64,000 nt of DNA from an uncultured Pelagibacteraceae bacterium (GCA_902599605.1 CACKFV010000001.1:1-64000); one strand, 5' to 3'. Counted from the first letter of the stretch, positions 37,004-46,537 are shown. Translations and numbers: made by a program. The notes: a model not told the origin generated them from the letters alone.

Positions 37004-38001
37004 TTTTCTATGCTCTTCTTGATTAAGTGCACCAATAATTTTATATGATCCTCGTTATCATTTAAGCAAGGAATTGTATCAAATCTTTCCCCACCAGACT
37101 CCAAAAAGCTTTCTTTTCCCTGAATAGAAATTTCCTCAAGGGTTTCAACACAATCAGAGGAAAAACCAGGAGAAATTACTAAGATATTTTTTTTTCCCTC
37201 TTTGGGTAAACTTTCCAAAGTTTTATCTGTATAAGGCTGAAGCCATTCTTGTGGACCAAATCTTGATTGAAAAGTTGTCAAAATGGGTATGTCTTTATTA
37301 AACTTTTCTTTAATCAATCTAGAAGTTTTGTGACAATAGCAATGATACGGATCGCCTTTGTCGAAATATTTTTTTGGTATACCGTGATAAGATGCTAATA
37401 TTAAATCTGGTTTCCAATTAATGCTGCTAAGTTTGTTATTTATAGAATTCACAATTGCCTGAATATAAAGTGGTTCAGATTCATAGTGAGGAATAATTTG
37501 AAGACTAGGTTGCCATCTCATTCTCATTAGCGTCCTGTACACTTCATCACAAACTGTAGCTGTTGTTGCTGCTGCATACTGAGGATACAAGGGAAAAATT
37601 ATAATGTTTTCACATCCTCTTTCTTGTAAGTCTAGCATTTTACTTTTTATGCTTGGATTTCCATATCTCATTGCATAATCAATAATTAAGTTTTCACTAG
37701 ATATAATAGATTTCACTTTTTCAGTTTGTTTAATAGTATAATAGCGTAGAGGTGATATATTTTCTTCTTTCATCCATATCTCTTTATATGCTTTGGCTGT
37801 TTTAGAGGGTCTAAAGGTAAGAATAAATAAGTTTAAAATAATTTGCCACAAAAAAGGATTTACTTCAATAACTCGTCTATCTGATAAAAACTCTTTTAAA
37901 TATTTTCTAATATCCCACCATCCTGTGGAGTCTGGTGTTCCAAGATTTATTAATAAAACACCAGTTTTTCCAAAATTTACTTGTGGATGATTACTGTCCA
38001 T
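37000..38001 (-). CDS. hemH: Ferrochelatase
   Basis: Inserts Fe2+ into protoporphyrin IX, the last heme step. The 333-residue protein has VLLINLGTPDSTG, DYAMRYGNPSI, the catalytic-His segment LASYHGIPKKYF, FQSRFGPQEWLQPYT and ISPGFSSDCVETLEEI with the conserved Glu. It overlaps hemE by 11 bases and hemJ by 4, giving a hemE-hemH-hemJ order that is the transcription order. Confidence 0.98.
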   Translation of the reverse strand: MDSNHPQVNFGKTGVLLINLGTPDSTGWWDIRKYLKEFLSDRRVIEVNPFLWQIILNLFILTFRPSKTAKAYKEIWMKEENISPLRYYTIKQTEKVKSIISSENLIIDYAMRYGNPSIKSKMLDLQERGCENIIIFPLYPQYAAATTATVCDEVYRTLMRMRWQPSLQIIPHYESEPLYIQAIVNSINNKLSSINWKPDLILASYHGIPKKYFDKGDPYHCYCHKTSRLIKEKFNKDIPILTTFQSRFGPQEWLQPYTDKTLESLPKEGKKNILVISPGFSSDCVETLEEISIQGKESFLESGGERFDTIPCLNDNEDHIKLLVHLIKKSIEK

Positions 38002-38998
38002 TAAAACTCCTAACTTCGTCTACTAAATATCTTACCATATCCGGATTTGTTTCAGGTAAAACACCATGTCCCAAGTTGAATATATATCTTTTTTTTTCAA
38101 AAGTTTTTAAATATTTTGTCACTTCTTTTTTCACAGCTTCTTTGCTTTGTAGTAAAATTTTTGGGTCAAGACCGCCTTGAATAGGAATATCAATAGTATC
38201 CCTTATAATTAAAGGATTTACATTATAATCAATGCTTATTATATCGGGGTTTACATTATCTACAAATTTTTTGTAACTATTGATGTTTCTTGGAAAACAA
38301 ATCGAGATTGTTTTTTTTTGTTTAATAAAATCTACTAAACTTTTGGTTGGTTTATAGACAAAATATTCTAAGTCTTTTTCTGGGAGAAGTCCGGCCCAAC
38401 TGTCAAATATTTGAATTATAGATGCACCACTTTTAATTTGAGCTTCAATATGTATTTTTAAGAATTCATCTAGCTTCATTAAAATATTATTTATATTTTT
38501 ATCTTTTGGAAAAACACTAAAATTCCCTTCTTTTGGAGACTTTCTATTAAGCATGTATAAAAGAAGAGTCCATGGGGCTCCAACAAAACCTATCATGTCC
38601 TTATTATTTGAGGATAATTTAGTTTTTGTTTGTTTAATTGTTTCATAAACAGGATTTAATTTTTTTAGAAAATTCTCTTTTTTAACATCATTTAATATTT
38701 TAAAATCAATCTTTTCTAAACTAGGTCCAAAATCTTTTTTAAAATTTACACTTTGACCAAGTGCATATGGAACTAAAAGGATATCAGAAAAAACTATAGC
38801 TGCATCAAAATTAAATCTTGTAATTGGTTGAATGGTAATTTCTGAGGCTAATTGAGTATTTAAACATAATTGAATAAAATCCTGATTTTCTTTTCTAATA
38901 AATCTAAATTCTGGCAAGTATCTACCGGCTTGTCTCATTAACCATATAGGTGTCTTTGAAAACTTGTTGTTGATACAGCTTTGTATGAGAGTATTCAT
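37991..38998 (-). CDS. hemE: Uroporphyrinogen decarboxylase
   Basis: Decarboxylates uroporphyrinogen III to coproporphyrinogen III. The 335-residue protein opens with the family signature TPIWLMRQAGRYLPEFR. GFVGAPWTLLLYML, SWAGLLP and the C-terminal FNLGHGVLPETNPD also match. It is the first gene of the leftward heme operon and immediately borders the proposed oriC, as in Caulobacter and Rickettsia. Confidence 0.98.
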   Translation of the reverse strand: MNTLIQSCINNKFSKTPIWLMRQAGRYLPEFRFIRKENQDFIQLCLNTQLASEITIQPITRFNFDAAIVFSDILLVPYALGQSVNFKKDFGPSLEKIDFKILNDVKKENFLKKLNPVYETIKQTKTKLSSNNKDMIGFVGAPWTLLLYMLNRKSPKEGNFSVFPKDKNINNILMKLDEFLKIHIEAQIKSGASIIQIFDSWAGLLPEKDLEYFVYKPTKSLVDFIKQKKTISICFPRNINSYKKFVDNVNPDIISIDYNVNPLIIRDTIDIPIQGGLDPKILLQSKEAVKKEVTKYLKTFEKKRYIFNLGHGVLPETNPDMVRYLVDEVRSFNGQ

Positions 38999-39079
38999 AT
39001 AATTAATTATTATTTATATTATTTGTAGTATGTATTGTTAATAATGGTAATTAATGTTTTTTAACAAGTTTATAACAGT

Positions 39080-39088
39080 TTTTTCACA
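39080..39088 (+). promoter_or_regulatory. Candidate DnaA box
   Basis: TTTTTCACA matches TTWTNCACA and differs from the E. coli consensus TTATCCACA at two positions. It is the only good match I found in the proposed origin interval. Confidence 0.45.
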
Positions 39089-39118
39089 TAAGATTTATTA
39101 AATATACGTTAGAATTCT

Positions 39119-39133
39119 TTAACTTTTAGTTAA
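39119..39133. promoter_or_regulatory. TTAA-N7-TTAA element (CtrA-type pattern)
   Basis: TTAACTTTTAGTTAA matches the alphaproteobacterial CtrA full-site pattern, which overlaps origins in Caulobacter. In DNA this AT-rich the pattern is easily found by chance, and no ctrA gene is in the window. Confidence 0.25.
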
Positions 39134-39276
39134 TTATCATTTTTTAATCTAATAGGTATTATATTTATTAACATGGTTAAAAATGTATATAAATGAGCAC
39201 TTATACATTAAAATCTTTGAATTGAGGTTTTTAGAATTTATGAAGCAATTTATACAAATAATTATACTTTTTATAC

Positions 39277-40098
39277 ATGATTAATACATACGATATATAT
39301 CTTATTTCTGACTCAACTGGAGAAACATTAGAAAGAATATTTCTTGCAATTAAAGCTCAATTTAAAAATTTTAAGTATAAAACTCACTTTTATTCTTTTA
39401 CGCGAACAGAAAATCAAATTTCTAAAATACTTGAAGCCTCGGAGAAGAATAACAACGCTATAGTATTATATACAATAGTTGATAATAAATTAGCTAGACA
39501 TTTATCAAATGAGTGTAGTTCAAAAAATATTCCATGTTTTGGTATTCTAGGGGATTTAATTATTAGTTTTTCAAAACTTCTTGATCAAAAAGCACTTAAT
39601 GTCCCAAGCAGACAGCACATAATGGATGATGAATATTATAAAAAAATTGAAGCGATACAATTTACAATGAACCACGATGATGGTAATTCAGTCGAGGATA
39701 TTGAAAAATCTGATATTATTCTTTTAGGAGTAAGCAGAACAAGCAAAACACCAACTTCAATTTATCTTGCAAATAAAGGAATGAAGATATCAAATATACC
39801 ACTGGTAAATGAAAAATCTGTTCCTGATATATTAAAAGAGAATCCTCAAAGGAAATGTGTTGTTGGTTTGACCGCAGAACCAAGTAGATTGGTAGATTTG
39901 CGTAAAAATAGAATTCAATCTATTAAGGACAATGAAAATACAGAATATACTAATTTAGATATTGTTCAAAAAGAAATGGAAGATGCTCGAAAACTTTTTC
40001 AAAAATATAAATGGCCAAGCATTGATGTAACAAGAAAATCTGTAGAAGAAACAGCTGCTTCAGTTTTGAAAATACATGATATTTTTAACCAAAAATGA
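39277..40098 (+). CDS. ppsR: PEP synthase/pyruvate phosphate dikinase regulatory protein (DUF299)
   Basis: Bifunctional kinase and phosphorylase that switches PEP synthase or pyruvate phosphate dikinase off and on by ADP-dependent phosphorylation. The 273-residue protein starts IYLISDSTGETLERIF and has the nucleotide-binding loop GVSRTSKTPTSIYLANKG followed by NIPLV. It starts directly at the proposed origin and overlaps maf by 4 bases. Which of the two enzymes it regulates cannot be told here. Confidence 0.95.
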   Translation: MINTYDIYLISDSTGETLERIFLAIKAQFKNFKYKTHFYSFTRTENQISKILEASEKNNNAIVLYTIVDNKLARHLSNECSSKNIPCFGILGDLIISFSKLLDQKALNVPSRQHIMDDEYYKKIEAIQFTMNHDDGNSVEDIEKSDIILLGVSRTSKTPTSIYLANKGMKISNIPLVNEKSVPDILKENPQRKCVVGLTAEPSRLVDLRKNRIQSIKDNENTEYTNLDIVQKEMEDARKLFQKYKWPSIDVTRKSVEETAASVLKIHDIFNQK

Positions 40099-40679
40099 AA
40101 TCGATAATTTTGGCATCAAGGAGCGAAGTAAGAAAGAAAATTTTAGATGAAAATAAAATTAAAAGTATAGTTGAACCGTCTAATTTAGATGAAGATGAAG
40201 TAAAAAAATCTTTAATAAATCAGGGTGCAACCCCAGAACTAATATCAAAAAATTTAGCTGAATTAAAAGCAAATAAAGTGAGTCAAAAAAGAGTAGGAAA
40301 GATAGTTTTGGGCGCAGATAGTGTAATTGATTTAAACGGCAAACTTATCTCAAAACCAACGAACAGAACAGAAGCTATGAATATTTTAACTTTATTAAAC
40401 GGCAAATCTCACTTTCTTATCAGCTCAGTTTGCATATCTTTAGATGGAAAAATGATATGGAATTATACAGAAAAAGCTGAGATGAAAATGAAAAATTTTA
40501 CTAAAAAGGAACTTGAAGTTTATCTTGGCAAAATCACAGATAAGGATCTGTATTCTTACAACGTTTATCAAATAGAAGGTGAAGGAAAAAAATTATTCAG
40601 TGAAATTAATGGAGATGTTGATACAATAATGGGTCTTCCAATTAAAAGCATTAAAAAATATTTGGATAATATTAAATGA
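40095..40679 (+). CDS. maf: Maf-like nucleoside triphosphate pyrophosphatase
   Basis: Hydrolyses non-canonical or dTTP/UTP-type nucleotides to monophosphates. The 194-residue protein has the Maf opening IILASRSEVRKKIL, VLGADSVIDLNGKLISKP with the catalytic Asp region, and the C-terminal INGDVDTIMGLPI. It overlaps ppsR and aroE by 4 bases each in the conserved run ppsR-maf-aroE-coaE-dnaQ. Confidence 0.95.
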   Translation: MKSIILASRSEVRKKILDENKIKSIVEPSNLDEDEVKKSLINQGATPELISKNLAELKANKVSQKRVGKIVLGADSVIDLNGKLISKPTNRTEAMNILTLLNGKSHFLISSVCISLDGKMIWNYTEKAEMKMKNFTKKELEVYLGKITDKDLYSYNVYQIEGEGKKLFSEINGDVDTIMGLPIKSIKKYLDNIK

Positions 40680-41464
40680 AAAAATTTTGTGTTATAGGAA
40701 ATCCAATTGATCACTCTTTGTCACCAAAACTTCATAATTTTTGGTTCAAAAAAAATAAAATTAATGCGACCTATGAAAAAAAACTTTTAAAAGATGAAGA
40801 AATTCCAGAATTAGTGGATAGTTTAAGAAAAACAGAAATAAATGGCGTTAACGTTACGGTTCCATTCAAAAATTCTATAATTCCCTTTTTAGATGATTTA
40901 AGCCCAGAGGCAAAAAAAACTTACTCCGTAAATACTTTGTTAAAAGAAGGAGATAAAATAATAGGCCATAACACTGATATTGCTGGATTTGAGCTAGCCA
41001 TTAGATATATAAATTATGATGTAAAAAGAAAAAAGGCTTTCATCATAGGGGCCGGGGGCGTCAGTCCTTCCATTATTTTTGCTTTAAAAAATATGGGATG
41101 TGAAGATATTTCTTTAACTAATAGAAATTTGGAAAAGGCCGAAAAAATAAAAGAAACTTTTAAAGACATTACAATTGAAAAATGGGGAAATATACCTGAA
41201 TTTGATATAGTTATTAATGCAACAAGCGTCGGCTTAAAAAATGAAAATCTCAATTTAGATTTTAACAAAACAGGAAACAATAAATTTTTTTATGATGTAA
41301 TTTATAATCCAAATGAAACTAATTTTTTAAAAAGCGCAAAACAAAGACAAAATAAAATAGAAAATGGCAAGATGATGTTTTTATATCAAGCTCATCAATC
41401 TTTTGCTTTGTGGAATAAGGTCTTACCGAAGATTGATAAAGAAACAATAGAAATTTTAAAATGA
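40676..41464 (+). CDS. aroE: Shikimate dehydrogenase
   Basis: NADPH-dependent reduction of 3-dehydroshikimate in aromatic amino-acid synthesis. The 262-residue protein has the substrate site NPIDHSLSPKLHNFWF, GVNVTVPFK with the catalytic Lys, NTDIAGFELAI with its Asp partner, and the nucleotide loop GAGGVSPSIIFAL. It is complete, and overlaps maf and coaE by 4 bases. Confidence 0.97.
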   Translation: MKKFCVIGNPIDHSLSPKLHNFWFKKNKINATYEKKLLKDEEIPELVDSLRKTEINGVNVTVPFKNSIIPFLDDLSPEAKKTYSVNTLLKEGDKIIGHNTDIAGFELAIRYINYDVKRKKAFIIGAGGVSPSIIFALKNMGCEDISLTNRNLEKAEKIKETFKDITIEKWGNIPEFDIVINATSVGLKNENLNLDFNKTGNNKFFYDVIYNPNETNFLKSAKQRQNKIENGKMMFLYQAHQSFALWNKVLPKIDKETIEILK

Positions 41465-42030
41465 GAAGGATTGCATTAGTTGGTGATATAGGCTCAGGAA
41501 AAACTTTTTTTTCAAAATTATTTAAGTATCCAGTTTTTAATGCTGATTTAATTGTCTCAAATCTTTATAAAAATGATAAATATTTATTTAGTAAAATTAA
41601 GAAAAGATTCCCTCAAATTATCAGCAGCTTTCCTCTTAAGAAAGCCGAACTATTAAAAATAATTTTAAAACGACCAAACAATTTAAAAATACTAAGTAAA
41701 ATAATACATCCACAGGTAAGAAAAAAAATGCGAGAATTTTTAAAAAAATACAGGAAAAAAAAATTTGTAATACTTGATGTACCTTTATTTTTAGAAAACA
41801 AATTAAATATAAAGAAAGATATTATTATTTTTATTGAAGCTGATAAAAAAAAAATTAGAGACAAGATTAAAAAAAGGAAAAATATCAATCTAAAGTTGAT
41901 AAATATACTTAGAAAAAACCAAATACCAATAAGATTAAAGAAAAAAAAATCAACTTTCTTTATAAAAAATAATTTTATTAGTAAGACTGCAAAGAAAAAT
42001 GTAAAATTAATTTTAAAAGAGATTAATTAA
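41461..42030 (+). CDS. coaE: Dephospho-CoA kinase
   Basis: Last step of coenzyme A synthesis. The 189-residue protein has the P-loop LVGDIGSGKTFFSKLF, the substrate lid region IIHPQVRKKMREFL and the conserved VILDVPLFLENKL. It is extremely Lys/Ile/Asn-rich. Its stop and the dnaQ start share one base. Confidence 0.94.
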   Translation: MRRIALVGDIGSGKTFFSKLFKYPVFNADLIVSNLYKNDKYLFSKIKKRFPQIISSFPLKKAELLKIILKRPNNLKILSKIIHPQVRKKMREFLKKYRKKKFVILDVPLFLENKLNIKKDIIIFIEADKKKIRDKIKKRKNINLKLINILRKNQIPIRLKKKKSTFFIKNNFISKTAKKNVKLILKEIN

Positions 42031-42695
42031 TGAAAGAAATTGTATTAGATACTGAAACTACTGGCCTGTCGGTTGAAAGTGGTCATCGAATAGTCGAGAT
42101 AGGTTGCATTGAACTTGACGATCAAATTTTAACTTCAAATCGTTTCCACTGTTATCTAAACCCACAAAGAAAAGTTTCAGAAGAAGCTTTTAAAGTTCAT
42201 GGATACTCTGATGAGTTTCTTTCTGATAAAAAAAAATTTCATGAAATAGCAGATGATTTTATAGAATTTATAGGAAATAAAAAATTAATAATACACAACG
42301 CTAAGTTTGATTTGTCCCATTTAAATAACGAATTAAAGATATTGGGAAAAAAGCCGATTTTAATGGAGCAGGTTATTGATACTCTAGATATAGCAAGAGA
42401 GAAATTTCCAGGTTCACAAATAAGTCTTGATGCACTATGTAAAAAATTTCGAATTGATAATTCAAAAAGGAAATTACATACTGCCTTGATTGATTGTGAA
42501 TTACTATCAAAAGTTTATGTAAACCTTATCGATCAAAAAGAACCAATGTTGAACTTTTCAGAGAAAAAAGATGGAATTAATAGTAACGTAAATTCAAAAA
42601 TCGATTTCTGTAAGAATATAATTCAACCTACTGATAGTGAGCTTAAAGAACATCAAATTTTTTTAAAAAAGTCCTTGAAAAAAAACTACTTTTGA
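42030..42695 (+). CDS. dnaQ: DNA polymerase III epsilon subunit (3'-5' proofreading exonuclease)
   Basis: Proofreading subunit of the replicase. The 221-residue protein has ExoI (VLDTETTGLSVESGHRIVEIG), ExoII (HNAKFDLSHLNNEL) and ExoIII (LHTALIDCELL), giving the full DEDDh set. A short C-terminal tail should contact the alpha subunit. Its end overlaps convergent secB by 10 bases. Its placement close to the proposed origin is conserved in alphaproteobacteria. Confidence 0.97.
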   Translation: MKEIVLDTETTGLSVESGHRIVEIGCIELDDQILTSNRFHCYLNPQRKVSEEAFKVHGYSDEFLSDKKKFHEIADDFIEFIGNKKLIIHNAKFDLSHLNNELKILGKKPILMEQVIDTLDIAREKFPGSQISLDALCKKFRIDNSKRKLHTALIDCELLSKVYVNLIDQKEPMLNFSEKKDGINSNVNSKIDFCKNIIQPTDSELKEHQIFLKKSLKKNYF

Positions 42696-43114
42696 TTTTT
42701 TTCAAACATTTCTTTAAAGTTAATTCTTTTTTCTAATTTGATTTCTGGATAGCCAATTGTTTTCACAATCTCAAAAAACTTCATTTCTATTTCGGGATAC
42801 ATTTCCGTAGGTACATCACTTAAGAAAATTTTTTTTAATTCTTTTTCATTCACGGCCGACTCTTCTACCCGAATAATAGTAGTGTGTGTCATCTCAAAAT
42901 TCGCTTTTTTTTCGCTTTCATTTTTATTATTAAAACTTAATTTTATATTCACTTCAGCCATATTATTTTTTAATGGAAAAGAATTTATATCTATTCCTAA
43001 AGAATATTTTGGAATATTTTCTTTAAGATATATATAGCTTTCAGTATCAGTTATTTGTGAAGAAACATTTTTTATGTAAGAAGTAAGAATTTTATAGTTT
43101 TTTGTCATTTTCAT
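42686..43114 (-). CDS. secB: Protein-export chaperone SecB
   Basis: Keeps precursor proteins unfolded and hands them to SecA. The 142-residue protein is diverged but has the SecB layout: YLKENIPKYSLGIDINSFPLKNNMAEVNIKLSF in the first half and a C-terminal helical part. Its place next to dnaQ and fxsA matches alphaproteobacterial order and supports the call. It overlaps fxsA by 23 bases. Confidence 0.8.
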   Translation of the reverse strand: MKMTKNYKILTSYIKNVSSQITDTESYIYLKENIPKYSLGIDINSFPLKNNMAEVNIKLSFNNKNESEKKANFEMTHTTIIRVEESAVNEKELKKIFLSDVPTEMYPEIEMKFFEIVKTIGYPEIKLEKRINFKEMFEKNQK

Positions 43115-43517
43115 TATCCTTATCTACAAATTCTCCTTCAATCAAATCATCTTTATTGTGCACTTCAACTTTTTTTTTCTTTGCGAGTAAAAAAAAGATT
43201 AATTTTCTTGTTATTGGAAATATTAATAAAAAACCTAATACGTCTGTTGCAAATCCAGGTAAAATTAGCAAAAGAGCTGCAAATGCTAAAGCGGCTCCAG
43301 ACATCAACTCAAATAAGGGCATTTGGTTTCTATAAAGTTGAGTAACCCCGGCTTTAAGAGTGTTAAGACCTTCGTATCTTGCATAAAAAACACCAACTAT
43401 TGCTGTAAAGAATATTAATGAAATTGTGGTAAAAGCTCCAATTTGGCTCCCAATTTTTATGAATAAATAAATTTCCAGAATAGGGATTAAAATAATCAAT
43501 AAAAGCACTGTGTTCAT
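43092..43517 (-). CDS. fxsA: FxsA-family membrane protein
   Basis: Inner-membrane protein of 141 residues. It has the FxsA pattern: an N-terminal helix with LLIILIPILEIYLFIKIGSQIG, TAIVGVFYARYEGLNTL, and a third hydrophobic stretch LAFAALLLILPGFATDVLGFLLIFP. A charged cytoplasmic tail follows. In E. coli FxsA relieves phage T7 exclusion by the F plasmid; the native role is unknown. It diverges from timA over 58 bases. Confidence 0.92.
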   Translation of the reverse strand: MNTVLLLIILIPILEIYLFIKIGSQIGAFTTISLIFFTAIVGVFYARYEGLNTLKAGVTQLYRNQMPLFELMSGAALAFAALLLILPGFATDVLGFLLIFPITRKLIFFLLAKKKKVEVHNKDDLIEGEFVDKDNENDKKL

Positions 43518-43575
43518 TTGTCATTAATCTAAATTGCTTGTTGAAATTAAGCAATAGAGTAAATATTATTAAATT

Positions 43576-44163
43576 ATGAATTATAGTTTTGAATATCTAG
43601 ATATCATTTTATTAGCAATGATAGCAGGTTTTATTTTTTTAAGATTAAGAGGTATCTTAGGTAAAAGATCGGGCTTTGAGGATGATATCTCAAATAGCTT
43701 TCCGCATGAAATGCCTGAAATGAAGACTGCAGAAAAGCCTAATTACAAAACTTTTGATGAAAGTGCTAAGAAAGACTTTATCAAGGGGGCAAAGGTTGCT
43801 TATGAAACTATCATTACAAATTTTTCAAAGGGTTCAATCAAAGAAATTAAAAACTTATTAGATAGAAAAGTTTTAAATCAATTTCAGGAGGCAATATCTA
43901 ATAGAGAAAAAAACGGAATAAAGTCTGAAACGACTTTTATTGGAATAAACTCAGCAGAAATTAAAAATCATGAGCAAAAAGATAATGTGCTTGAAGTTAC
44001 GGTAGACTTTATTAGTGAAATCATATCATGTAATAGGGATAAAAATTCTAAGATTTTAACAGGTGATCCAGAAAAAGTTAAAAAAGTTTATGACACTTGG
44101 AGATTTTCGAGAAACTTAAATTCTAATGACCCAAATTGGGTACTAGTCGAGACTAATATTTAA
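43576..44163 (+). CDS. Tim44-domain protein (TimA-like)
   Basis: The 195-residue protein has one N-terminal membrane helix (about 8-26) and a Tim44/MBA1-type domain (about 60-195) with KDFIKGAKVAYETIITNFSKG and a closing DTWRFSRNLNSNDPNWVLVET. Bacterial TimA is the likely ancestor of the mitochondrial import motor anchor Tim44; its bacterial job is unclear and probably tied to the inner membrane. The fxsA-timA pairing beside secB is usual in alphaproteobacteria. Confidence 0.9.
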   Translation: MNYSFEYLDIILLAMIAGFIFLRLRGILGKRSGFEDDISNSFPHEMPEMKTAEKPNYKTFDESAKKDFIKGAKVAYETIITNFSKGSIKEIKNLLDRKVLNQFQEAISNREKNGIKSETTFIGINSAEIKNHEQKDNVLEVTVDFISEIISCNRDKNSKILTGDPEKVKKVYDTWRFSRNLNSNDPNWVLVETNI

Positions 44164-44166
44164 TAT

Positions 44167-44589
44167 TTGAACAAAAAATTATCAGATAAAGATCTTAAGG
44201 ACTGGAACAAATTTATAAAAAGCAAAGATACAATTAATCCTAAAGATGAATTGAACGAAGCTTCAATAAATAAAAATAAATCTACATTTGTAATAGATTT
44301 ACATGGTTATGGTCTGGATCAAGCAAATAAATTTATTGAAAAAACTATTAATCAATGTTTCGAAAAACAATTTTCAATAATAAAAATAATTACTGGCAAA
44401 GGAATGAGATCTAAATCTGCTGAGGATCCTTATAAATCATCTGAATTAAGCATATTAAAACACTCTGTACCTGAATTTATTAATTCCAATGCTGAGCTTA
44501 TGAAAAAGATAAAAAGTATTGATAATACCAACGAAAAGAATTTAGGCTCTTTTAATGTTCATCTGAAATCAAAGAATAAATTTAGATAA
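44167..44589 (+). CDS. Smr-domain protein
   Basis: The 140-residue protein carries a single Smr (MutS2 C-terminal-like) domain: [20 protein letters not shown] and [14 protein letters not shown], then SVPEFI. Stand-alone Smr proteins are candidate nucleases. The only possible start is TTG, three bases after the timA stop, since no suitable ATG lies before the conserved region. The end overlaps convergent hslU by 21 bases. Confidence 0.88.
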   Translation: MNKKLSDKDLKDWNKFIKSKDTINPKDELNEASINKNKSTFVIDLHGYGLDQANKFIEKTINQCFEKQFSIIKIITGKGMRSKSAEDPYKSSELSILKHSVPEFINSNAELMKKIKSIDNTNEKNLGSFNVHLKSKNKFR

Positions 44590-45933
44590 ATCGTTATCTT
44601 TTACCAATTGTCCAAGATTTTCTTTCACATACTTAGAGTCAATTACAATTTTTTCACCCGATCTGTCTGTTGCTGTGAAACTAATTTCATCCAAAACTCT
44701 TTCAATTATAGTGTGAAGCCTTCTTGCACCAATATTTTCAACAGATGAGTTTACTTCGCTTGCTAGATTAGCAATAGTATCAATTCCATCATCTGAAAAT
44801 TCCAAATCAACATTTTCAGTTTTTAATAATGCTTTATACTGTTTAATTAAACTGTTATCTGGCTCTTTTAAAATTCTTTTGAAGTCAGCACTGTTTAATG
44901 CATCAAGCTCAACTCTTATTGGTAATCTTCCTTGTAATTCGGGAAGTAAATCTGAAGGTTTAGCGAGTTGAAAAGCACCTGATGCTATAAATAATATATG
45001 ATCTGTTTTTACTGGTCCATATTTTGTACTTACAGTAGTACCTTCTATTAATGGTAACAAATCTCTCTGAACTCCTTCTCTTGATACATCTCCACCAACC
45101 CTATCAGTTCTTGCAGAAATTTTATCAATTTCATCTAAGAAAACAATTCCGTTATTTTCAGTCACATTTTTTGCAGATTTAATAATTTTATCTTGTTCAA
45201 TAAGTTTGTCAGCCTCTTCATTTAACAAGATTTCATGAGACTCCTTTACAGTCATCTTTTTCTTTTTTGATTTATTGCCCATTGATTTACCGAGCATGTC
45301 CCCAATATTAATCATTCCAATATTTGCTCCAGGCATCCCAGGTATTTCAAAGCTTGGCATGTTTCCACTCTCATTAACTGGAACTTCAATTTCATTGTCG
45401 TCTAAATCTCCGTCTCTAAGTCTCTTTCTAAAACTTTCTCTTGTCGCTACACTCGCCTTGTTACCTACTAGAGCATCTAAAACTCTTTCTTCTGCAAGTT
45501 TTTGTGCCTTTGCGTGAACTTCTTTTCTTTTCTTAACCTTTTCCATTGCAATTGCAATTTCTAGCAAGTCTCTAATAATTTGTTCTACATCTCTTCCAAC
45601 ATAACCAACTTCAGTAAATCTTGTTGCCTCAACCTTTACAAAAGGCGCTTCAGCTAATTTGGATAATCTTCTTGATATTTCAGTTTTACCAACACCCGTT
45701 GGCCCAATCATTAATATATTTTTAGGTAAAACTTCGTCTCTCATTTCACCTTTTAAAGCCTGTCTTCTCCATCTATTTCTTAGAGCAATAGCAACAGCTC
45801 TTTTGGCTTTGTTTTGCCCTACAACGTATCTGTCTAATTCAGATACAATCTCTCTTGGCGAAAGGGAATCTATATCATTCTTTTTTTCCTCAGAACTTTT
45901 TTTTGGGAATGATTTAATGTTTGATTTTTCCAT
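44569..45933 (-). CDS. hslU: ATP-dependent protease ATPase subunit HslU
   Basis: AAA+ unfoldase that feeds HslV. The 454-residue protein has [23 protein letters not shown], Walker [16 protein letters not shown], the pore motif GYVGRDVE, Walker [10 protein letters not shown], and the sensor and C-terminal region. An intermediate domain (about 110-240) is charged as usual. It overlaps hslV by one base. Confidence 0.99.
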   Translation of the reverse strand: MEKSNIKSFPKKSSEEKKNDIDSLSPREIVSELDRYVVGQNKAKRAVAIALRNRWRRQALKGEMRDEVLPKNILMIGPTGVGKTEISRRLSKLAEAPFVKVEATRFTEVGYVGRDVEQIIRDLLEIAIAMEKVKKRKEVHAKAQKLAEERVLDALVGNKASVATRESFRKRLRDGDLDDNEIEVPVNESGNMPSFEIPGMPGANIGMINIGDMLGKSMGNKSKKKKMTVKESHEILLNEEADKLIEQDKIIKSAKNVTENNGIVFLDEIDKISARTDRVGGDVSREGVQRDLLPLIEGTTVSTKYGPVKTDHILFIASGAFQLAKPSDLLPELQGRLPIRVELDALNSADFKRILKEPDNSLIKQYKALLKTENVDLEFSDDGIDTIANLASEVNSSVENIGARRLHTIIERVLDEISFTATDRSGEKIVIDSKYVKENLGQLVKDNDLSKFIL

Positions 45934-46448
45934 TATATTTTCTCAATTCTAATATTATCATTTGTAAAAACACAAATATCAGCTGCAACTTTAATTGCTT
46001 TTTTTGCAACTTCTTCAGCGTTCAATTCCGTATCCATTAAAACTTTTGCGGCTGCAAGCGCATAGTTTCCACCTGATCCAATTCCAATAACATCTCCTTC
46101 AGGTTCTAAAACATCTCCAGTTCCTGAAATTATAAAACTTTTTTCTTTATCACCAATTGCCATTAGCGCTTCTAGACGTCTTAAATATTTATCGGTTCTC
46201 CAATCTTTAGCGAGTTCGACTGCAGCACGAGTTAAATTTCCTGCGTGTTTTTCAAGTTTAGCCTCTAATCTTTCAAAAAGAGTTAACGCATCTGCTGTTG
46301 AACCTGCAAAACCTGCAATCACATTTCGTTTCTCAATTTTACGAACTTTGTTAGCATTGCTTTTAATTACTGTATTTCCCATGCTGACCTGGCCATCACT
46401 TGCCACAACTACGTCATTTTTTTTTCTTACTAATACAATTGTTGTCAT
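45933..46448 (-). CDS. hslV: HslV protease subunit
   Basis: Threonine protease forming the HslV double hexamer. The 171-residue protein starts [20 protein letters not shown]; removing Met exposes the catalytic Thr. [17 protein letters not shown] and [13 protein letters not shown] are family signatures. It is shorter than many homologues because it has no N-terminal propeptide. It diverges from hisB across 89 bases. Confidence 0.98.
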   Translation of the reverse strand: MTTIVLVRKKNDVVVASDGQVSMGNTVIKSNANKVRKIEKRNVIAGFAGSTADALTLFERLEAKLEKHAGNLTRAAVELAKDWRTDKYLRRLEALMAIGDKEKSFIISGTGDVLEPEGDVIGIGSGGNYALAAAKVLMDTELNAEEVAKKAIKVAADICVFTNDNIRIEKI

Positions 46449-46537
46449 AAGATATAAATGGATACTAATTTCTAATCTTCAAGTGGCAAATTAGTTTTGT
46501 TGATATGACTAAATAATATAGATATACGTAGGTATAT

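Larger units (their letters stand above)
38999..39276. other. Proposed chromosomal replication origin (oriC)
   Basis: This 278-base AT-rich interval has no credible gene and separates leftward hemE from rightward ppsR. In Caulobacter and Rickettsia the origin lies in the same hemE/RP001-type interval. It contains TTTTTCACA (39080-39088), fitting the DnaA-box pattern TTWTNCACA. It also has a cluster of TTATACA-type sequences (39201-39209, 39250-39258, 39271-39279) and long A/T runs that could unwind. parS and parAB lie about 10-13 kb away and gene orientation flips here. The DnaA boxes are few and weak, so the position rests mainly on context. Confidence 0.75.
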
